From contig JAICRQ010000061.1 of NCBI GenBank assembly GCA_025966435.1, forward strand, positions 1 to 11,581: a stretch of DNA of 11,581 bases, read 5' to 3'. Position numbers and translations under genes: made by a program. The notes under the pieces were generated by a model, which was given only the letters and a program-made list of their open reading frames with translations, searched no databases and was not told where the DNA came from. Positions 7,903-11,581 of this stretch are shown in pieces (positions within the stretch are counted from its first letter, which is position 1; every line of letters starts with the position of its first letter). This DNA is from Anaerolineales bacterium (lineage in GTDB: Bacteria > Chloroflexota > Anaerolineae > Anaerolineales > Villigracilaceae).

Positions 7903-8208
7903 AGTAGTTTTCTCCTAAATCTATGCGGATGATTCTACCAAAAAGGGGGAAAGTCCACGTAGGAAAAAGATTAGAATTTGTTTACAAGACGGTTACAATA
8001 TTGCAAAAGTTTCACGAAGAGTGATATACAACAATGCCCCTGCTGTATTTAGTATAACTCACTATGGAATTAATAGCTATAAAATAGCGACAAGCCGAAG
8101 ATGGATGTTATGAAATTGAAATTCAGCCTTGCGAAGGTGGTTCGGCGGTCTATTTTCTAGCCTGTGAACCTCTTCCAGGTTGGATTTTCCTTATAAAGGA
8201 TGGATGAT
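7903..8208. other. Divergent intergenic region between clpC and the LOG gene
   Basis: 306 nt, AT-rich in its centre. Near clpC there is an extended -10 candidate (7932-7940). In the middle, TTACAA occurs twice with an 11-nt period (7982-7987, 7993-7998) next to a CAATATTG palindrome. Toward the LOG gene are a weak plus-strand -35/-10 pair (TTGCAA 8001-8006, TATACA 8025-8030, 18-nt spacer), a 19-residue open frame (8101-8160) without a good ribosome site, and a 5-bp hairpin (8167-8181). No RNA gene or riboswitch was recognised. Confidence 0.5.
7932..7940 (-). promoter_or_regulatory. Candidate extended -10 promoter for clpC
   Basis: Minus strand reads TGGTAGAAT: TGn followed by TAGAAT (5 of 6 matches). 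Predicted start near 7925 gives a leader of about 22 nt that includes the AGGAG ribosome site. No clear -35 is present; an alternative start further upstream cannot be excluded. Confidence 0.35.
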
Positions 8209-8790
8209 ATGAAGTCAATCTGTATTTTCTGTGGATCGGCGGATGCAGTTCATGAGGACTATATCAAGGGCGCGCGTTTGATGGGTAGAACTCTGGCGGA
8301 AAGAGACATCCGTTTGATCTACGGTGGCGGAAAAACGGGACTTATGGGGGTGGTGGCAGATGCTGTCCTCGAGGCGGGTGGTATCGTCGTGGGCGTGATT
8401 ATCCCCTCCATGAATACCGCCGCGCTGGCGCATGTAGGGCTTACACAGATGGACGTAGTCGATGGGATGCACGCTCGCAAGGCACGGATGCATGAGCTTT
8501 CTGACGGTTATATCGCCATGCCGGGCGGCTTTGGCACATTTGACGAGCTGTTCGAGACGGTTACTTGGGCGCAGACCGGCGCACATGAAAAACCTGTAGG
8601 GCTTTTCAATATCCGAAATTATTACGCTCCCTTGCTGGCTGCAATCGATCACGCTGTGGCGGAAGGGTTTATTTTCCCGGAGCATCGCGAGGTCTTGTTC
8701 AGCGATTCCGACCCGAATGCCCTGATCGATAAGATGGCTCAGTACCAGCACCCGCGCGAAGCTGTGAAGAGGTGGATGAGGGAGGAGTAG
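8209..8790 (+). CDS. LOG family protein (nucleoside 5'-monophosphate phosphoribohydrolase-like)
   Basis: Rossmann-like enzyme of the LOG/lysine-decarboxylase-like family. Characterised members cleave nucleoside 5'-monophosphates, including cytokinin riboside monophosphates, to free base and ribose 5-phosphate. Seen: MKSICIFCGS at the N-terminus, IYGGGKTGLMG (37-47) for phosphate binding, MHARKARM (87-94) with the catalytic-site Arg, and PGGFGTFDE (105-113) with the catalytic Glu. Length 193 aa is typical. An ATG at 8200 is also in frame, but AAAGGA (8195-8200) ends on its first base, whereas it lies 8 nt before ATG 8209; the latter also matches the family's usual N-terminus. The true substrate in this organism is unknown; despite old annotations it is not a lysine decarboxylase. 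The VOC gene follows after 56 nt and may be co-transcribed. Confidence 0.93.
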   Translation: MKSICIFCGSADAVHEDYIKGARLMGRTLAERDIRLIYGGGKTGLMGVVADAVLEAGGIVVGVIIPSMNTAALAHVGLTQMDVVDGMHARKARMHELSDGYIAMPGGFGTFDELFETVTWAQTGAHEKPVGLFNIRNYYAPLLAAIDHAVAEGFIFPEHREVLFSDSDPNALIDKMAQYQHPREAVKRWMREE

Positions 8791-8799
8791 GAAGGCTAG

Positions 8800-8820
8800 T
8801 TCGTAAATGGTAATTCGTAA
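8800..8820. repeat. Short direct repeat between the LOG and VOC genes
   Basis: TTCGTAA occurs at 8800-8806 and 8814-8820, a 14-nt period, flanked by TAGTT and AACTA that could pair. It is too short to assign; it may be a remnant of a small intergenic tandem repeat. Confidence 0.35.
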
Positions 8821-8846
8821 CTAAGTACACAGAAAGGTAGATGTGA

Positions 8847-9518
8847 ATGGATATTTCGTTTCTTGAGCTTTCGGCAAAAGATCTACCGGCGCAAAGAGAT
8901 TTTTACGCCAATATTCTTGAACTACCCACGACGCTGGACTCAGCCACTCTGGAGGTGAAAGCGGGGAAGACAGTTTTGCGATTTACGCAGGCCCCCTCCG
9001 AATTTAAGGACGCCTATCATGTTGCGTTCAATATCCCCGAAAACCAGTACCAATCCGCAAAAGATTGGATCTCGAGTCGCCTTTCCTTATTGCGGGATAA
9101 AAATGGAACAGAGGATTTCAAATCACAGAGCTGGAACTCGACTTCCCTGTATTTTTTAGATGCGGCAGGGAATATACTGGAGTTCATTGCGCGCCACAAT
9201 TTGCAAAATGCCGCTACAGGGGAATTCAACGCATCCCAGATCTTGAACGTGAGTGAGATTGGCCTGCCCTCGGAAGATGTCATCATGCTTGCGGATCAAC
9301 TTTGTACCCAATTAGGCTTGTCTGTGTTCAAGCAGGAGCCGAATGAGACGTTCACGGCAGTTGGGGATGACAATGGACTGCTCATCCTTCCGATCAAAGA
9401 TCGTATCTGGATGCCCGATTCCGGTGTGCCCGCCAAACTTTTGCCTGTGACAGTGAGGGGAGAGGCAAATGGCAGGGAATGGGAAGTGCGCGGCGTGCCG
9501 TATGAGATCCTTAGTTAA
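8847..9518 (+). CDS. VOC superfamily (glyoxalase/bleomycin-resistance fold) protein
   Basis: 223 aa. The first 118 residues read as one vicinal-oxygen-chelate unit: FLELSAKDLPAQRDFYANIL at the start, AYHVAFNIP (57-64) and SLYFLDAAGNILEFIARH (100-117). Possible metal ligands are Glu7, His58 and Glu112. From about 130 a second, more divergent unit follows (VSEIGLPSEDV, a helix, then FTAVGDDNGLLILP) that lacks an obvious full ligand set, so the protein may be a paired VOC module in one chain. VOC enzymes are metal-dependent lyases, dioxygenases or isomerases, or binding proteins; the substrate cannot be read from the sequence. AAAGGT lies 8 nt upstream of the ATG. It follows the LOG gene on the same strand after 56 nt; no terminator separates them. 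Confidence 0.82.
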   Translation: MDISFLELSAKDLPAQRDFYANILELPTTLDSATLEVKAGKTVLRFTQAPSEFKDAYHVAFNIPENQYQSAKDWISSRLSLLRDKNGTEDFKSQSWNSTSLYFLDAAGNILEFIARHNLQNAATGEFNASQILNVSEIGLPSEDVIMLADQLCTQLGLSVFKQEPNETFTAVGDDNGLLILPIKDRIWMPDSGVPAKLLPVTVRGEANGREWEVRGVPYEILS

Positions 9519-9616
9519 GACTGTTCATTAGTCTAGCTCTTGATGCAAAAATTTCGACGTCAAATCTCCCGGAGCCAGGCGTTCAGATGCCTCGTGCGCA
9601 TGAGCGGTGTCACGTG

Positions 9617-9645
9617 TTGAATTGAACCTGTAATTCCCCTATACT
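9617..9645 (+). promoter_or_regulatory. Sigma70 promoter for the metallophosphoesterase gene
   Basis: TTGAAT (9617-9622) and TATACT (9640-9645) with a 17-nt spacer; -10 matches at 5 of 6 and -35 at 4 of 6 bases. Predicted start near 9652, about 40 nt before ATG 9693. The 98 nt between the VOC stop and this box hold nothing else recognisable. Confidence 0.6.
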
Positions 9646-9692
9646 GGAGACAAGCCGAACAAGCAAGCAGACGTGTGAGCATGGAGGATGCC

Positions 9693-10775
9693 ATGTCGAA
9701 AGCCGGAATCAAAGCCCAAAAGGCTGTCTCTTCTGCGCTGGATGATGCGTTCCAGCGCGCGTTGGAGCAGGAGCAAGCCGAAGGTGAATGGGTACTCGAT
9801 ATTCACCAGACAAGATTCGTCATCTTCTCTGACCATCATAAGGGCAACCGTGATGGCGCAGACGATTTCCAGATCTGCGAGCGTGCCTATAACGCGGCAC
9901 TGGCTTATTATGACCGCCTCAAATACACACTGGTCGTGATGGGCGATGTGGAAGAGCTATGGGAGGAATGGCCACAAACGGTCTTGAAAGCCTACTCTCA
10001 CACGCTGGAACTGGAGGGTAAATTTAATCAGGACGGGCGCTACCTGCGCTTTTGGGGCAATCATGACGATGCCTGGAGCCATACAGACCTGGTGGAAAAT
10101 TTACTTAAACCTGCCCTGGGAGGCGGATCCCTCAAAGTACGTGAGTCTCTAATCCTGCACGTTCGCGACGGAGAGGAAGAATTGGGGAAACTCTTTCTTA
10201 TCCATGGACATCAGGGCACACTGGATAGTGACCGTATTGCTCCCCTATCCAAATTTGCAGTCCGCTACATCTGGCGGCCCGTTCAGCGCCTTATCAAGTT
10301 CTCCCTTAATACCCCGGCTGAGGATTTTGAATTACGTCATGCCCATGATGCGGCAATGTATTTGTGGTCACAGGCCCGTGAAAAAGTAGTATTGATCGCC
10401 GGGCACACACATCGACCCGTTTTTAAGTCAAAGCCTCATGAAGAAATCATTCGCAAATCCCTCGCGGAAGCAGAAGAAAAGTCGTTGAAGCATGCAGACG
10501 ATACCCAATTGCAGCAACAGATTGCTGAGCTTGCCGCCCAATTGGAATGGATTCTGGCGCAGAACGAGCAATCTCCTGCGGACTTGCCGATGATCGCATT
10601 TAAAAAACCCAGCTATTTCAACACAGGCTGCTGTTCCTTCTTGGATGGCGACGTCACGGGCTTGGAGTTCAGTGATGGCGAAATTCGACTGGTGCGCTGG
10701 CCCGATGACGAAGACGTTCCCAAACCCAAAGTGCTGGCAAGAGAGACATTTAGAGACGTATTTGCCGCTTGTTGA
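9693..10775 (+). CDS. Calcineurin-like metallophosphoesterase (LpxH-like fold)
   Basis: 360 aa, probably cytosolic, with no signal peptide. The dinuclear-metal motifs occur in order: FSDHHKGN (D47, H49), GDVEELWE (84-91), GNHDD (122-126), HGHQG (171-175) and GHTHRPVF (237-244). This set matches calcineurin-like phosphoesterases, nearest in style to UDP-2,3-diacylglucosamine pyrophosphatase-like proteins, but the protein is much longer. A basic helical segment (about 186-204) and a charged helical stretch (about 245-300, Gln/Glu/Ala-rich) separate GHTH from a final beta segment containing YFNTGCCSF. The substrate is unknown. In-frame GTG 9675 and ATG 9681 exist, but GGAGG (9683-9687) is placed 5 nt before ATG 9693, which is chosen. 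It has its own promoter and is convergent with the helicase gene. Confidence 0.88.
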   Translation: MSKAGIKAQKAVSSALDDAFQRALEQEQAEGEWVLDIHQTRFVIFSDHHKGNRDGADDFQICERAYNAALAYYDRLKYTLVVMGDVEELWEEWPQTVLKAYSHTLELEGKFNQDGRYLRFWGNHDDAWSHTDLVENLLKPALGGGSLKVRESLILHVRDGEEELGKLFLIHGHQGTLDSDRIAPLSKFAVRYIWRPVQRLIKFSLNTPAEDFELRHAHDAAMYLWSQAREKVVLIAGHTHRPVFKSKPHEEIIRKSLAEAEEKSLKHADDTQLQQQIAELAAQLEWILAQNEQSPADLPMIAFKKPSYFNTGCCSFLDGDVTGLEFSDGEIRLVRWPDDEDVPKPKVLARETFRDVFAAC

Positions 10776-10803
10776 TTCTTGCTAATAGCTTGGTTTAGCC
10801 AGC

Positions 10804-10824
10804 TGCGGGTGTCATTTCACCGCA
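10804..10824. terminator. Hairpin between convergent genes
   Basis: TGCGGGTG (10804-10811) pairs with CACCGCA (10818-10824) with one bulged G and a 6-nt loop, midway in the 65-nt gap between two convergent genes. It has no T-run on either strand, so it is a weak candidate for a shared terminator. Confidence 0.3.
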
Positions 10825-10840
10825 CCGGAGAGGCAAATGT

Positions 10841-11581
10841 TCACAGCGTTGACGCCAACTCTTTTAAAATCTCCAGCGCTTCCCTTTTGCCGCCATACCC
10901 ATTTTCGCCGCCCGGTCCCACGCAGGAGGGACAACCGTCCGCACAGGGACATTCACTTACGAGCTCAAAGGCGCGTGCCATCAGTTCATCGTGCATCTCG
11001 AACAGTTTCTGGCTGAACCCGATTCCCGCCGGGATGGCATCGTACAAAACGATGGTTGGCTGCCCGAACGTCTGATTCTCGACAGGCTCTACATGACTCC
11101 CTAGATCGCCGGCATCACACATCAGGAACAACGGCGCAAGATTGCCGAGCACGTACGCCAGCCCCGAGAGTCCACTGCGCATGCGGACGTTTTGCTCTGC
11201 TTTGTGATGACAGGATGGACAAAGGGTGATGAGATTCTCCATCCGGTTCGCTTCCACGAACGAAGTGAAGGCGCGAAATGGGACTTTGTGATGGACGTCA
11301 TGCTGGCGGTTGGTCTCCACCGCGCCACAGACCTGGCACGTATATTTATCTCGCGCACGGACGCGATCGCGGGTTTGCGCCCAGCCGGGTCCGTAGTTAT
11401 TCGGGTCATTCGTCCATACTCCGGCGTCGCGCAGGCGTGAGATCGTCTCTTCGGAGAGGGAAACCCAATAACCGGTAGTGATCAATTCCGTGGGAGGCAG
11501 ATCCAGCGGCTCTTCCCCCAGGTTTTCATGCGTGTACCAGCGGCGTTTGCGGAAGCCTGTTACCTGCGTGGTGACTTGCAA
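10841..11581 (-). CDS. C-terminal part of a DUF1998/MZB (MrfA-like) DEAD/DEAH helicase with an HNH insertion, partial
   Basis: 246 codons are visible; the frame is open to the window edge. The TTG at 11581 should not be taken as a true start, since the helicase N-terminus must lie outside. Residues 1-40 (TQVTGFRKR..., GEEPLDLPPTELITTGYW) and 138-220 (LAYVLGNLAPLFLMCDAGDLG, TIVLYDAIPAGIGFS, CPCADGCPSC) match the C-terminal DUF1998 module of MrfA/YprA-type helicases, including its four-Cys zinc site (C211, C213, C217, C220). Between them lies a complete HNH domain (about 70-130): CQVC (82-85), DVHHKVPF (95-102), ENLITLCPSCHH (115-126). MrfA functions in mitomycin-lesion repair in Bacillus; whether this homologue does is inference. 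The gene is convergent with the metallophosphoesterase gene. Confidence 0.85.
   Translation of the reverse strand: MQVTTQVTGFRKRRWYTHENLGEEPLDLPPTELITTGYWVSLSEETISRLRDAGVWTNDPNNYGPGWAQTRDRVRARDKYTCQVCGAVETNRQHDVHHKVPFRAFTSFVEANRMENLITLCPSCHHKAEQNVRMRSGLSGLAYVLGNLAPLFLMCDAGDLGSHVEPVENQTFGQPTIVLYDAIPAGIGFSQKLFEMHDELMARAFELVSECPCADGCPSCVGPGGENGYGGKREALEILKELASTL
11192..11374 (-). other. HNH nuclease domain inside the helicase C-terminal module
   Basis: Encodes residues about 70-130 of the partial helicase. Two CxxC pairs (C82/C85 and C121/C124) frame a His-His (97-98), Asn116 and His125/126, the arrangement of a zinc-bound HNH (treble-clef) nuclease. All expected residues appear to be retained, so it could be active. 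Confidence 0.8.

Noticed and set aside
8101..8160. 19-residue basic open frame (MDVMKLKFSLAKVVRRSIF) followed by a 5-bp hairpin before the LOG gene, as a leader-peptide attenuator
   Set aside because: No ribosome site, no run of a regulatory amino acid, and the hairpin (8167-8181) is weak with only four Ts after a GGA; chance is sufficient.
8215..8751. 178-codon minus-strand frame opposite the LOG gene
   Set aside because: Antisense to a gene with clear LOG-family motifs and a well-placed ribosome site; no recognisable motif of its own.
9518..9534. Hairpin AGACT/AGTCT after the VOC gene as a terminator
   Set aside because: Only 5 bp with a 7-nt loop and no T-run.

Overview
The window (about 11.6 kb, moderate GC) looks like chromosomal DNA of a bacterium with compact, mostly short intergenic gaps and Shine-Dalgarno initiation. 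The mix of a STAND NTPase with a WD40 propeller, a small GGDKI-motif protein, a ClpC unfoldase, a DusB-type protein with an APMDGYSD signature and a DUF1998 (MrfA-like) helicase suggests Chloroflexota (Anaerolineae-like). This taxonomic call is inference from gene content, not from a marker gene.

Left third (1-3415, minus strand): a probable two-gene unit. A 156-aa protein is followed 73 nt later by a very large STAND NTPase (957 aa visible, C-terminus beyond base 1) with a Walker A/B module, one predicted membrane segment and at least eight WD40 blades. Both proteins carry near their N-termini the same short Gly-rich motif (DQ[IV]GGDKI, then an I-x-GS...AIG-x-G stretch). This is the window's best candidate for a conflict/signalling system: a propeller sensor with an NTPase switch, coupled through a shared motif to a small partner with a hydrophobic C-terminal region.

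Middle (3598-7902, minus strand): three housekeeping genes, each with its own expression signals: a tRNA-dihydrouridine synthase (DusB type), peptide methionine sulfoxide reductase MsrA and the AAA+ unfoldase ClpC. A textbook intrinsic terminator separates clpC from msrA. Two tandem hairpins, the second ending in T7, separate msrA from dus, and the dus promoter overlaps that T-run.

Right third (7903-11581): a 306-nt divergent intergenic region leads into plus-strand genes for a LOG-family nucleoside-monophosphate phosphoribohydrolase, a VOC (glyoxalase-fold) protein and, from its own promoter, a calcineurin-like metallophosphoesterase. Convergent to these is the C-terminal end of a large DEAD/DEAH helicase of the DUF1998/MZB type, which carries an HNH nuclease domain inserted within its C-terminal module. 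Its N-terminal helicase part lies outside the window.

No tRNA, rRNA, CRISPR array, insertion sequence or phage gene was seen.
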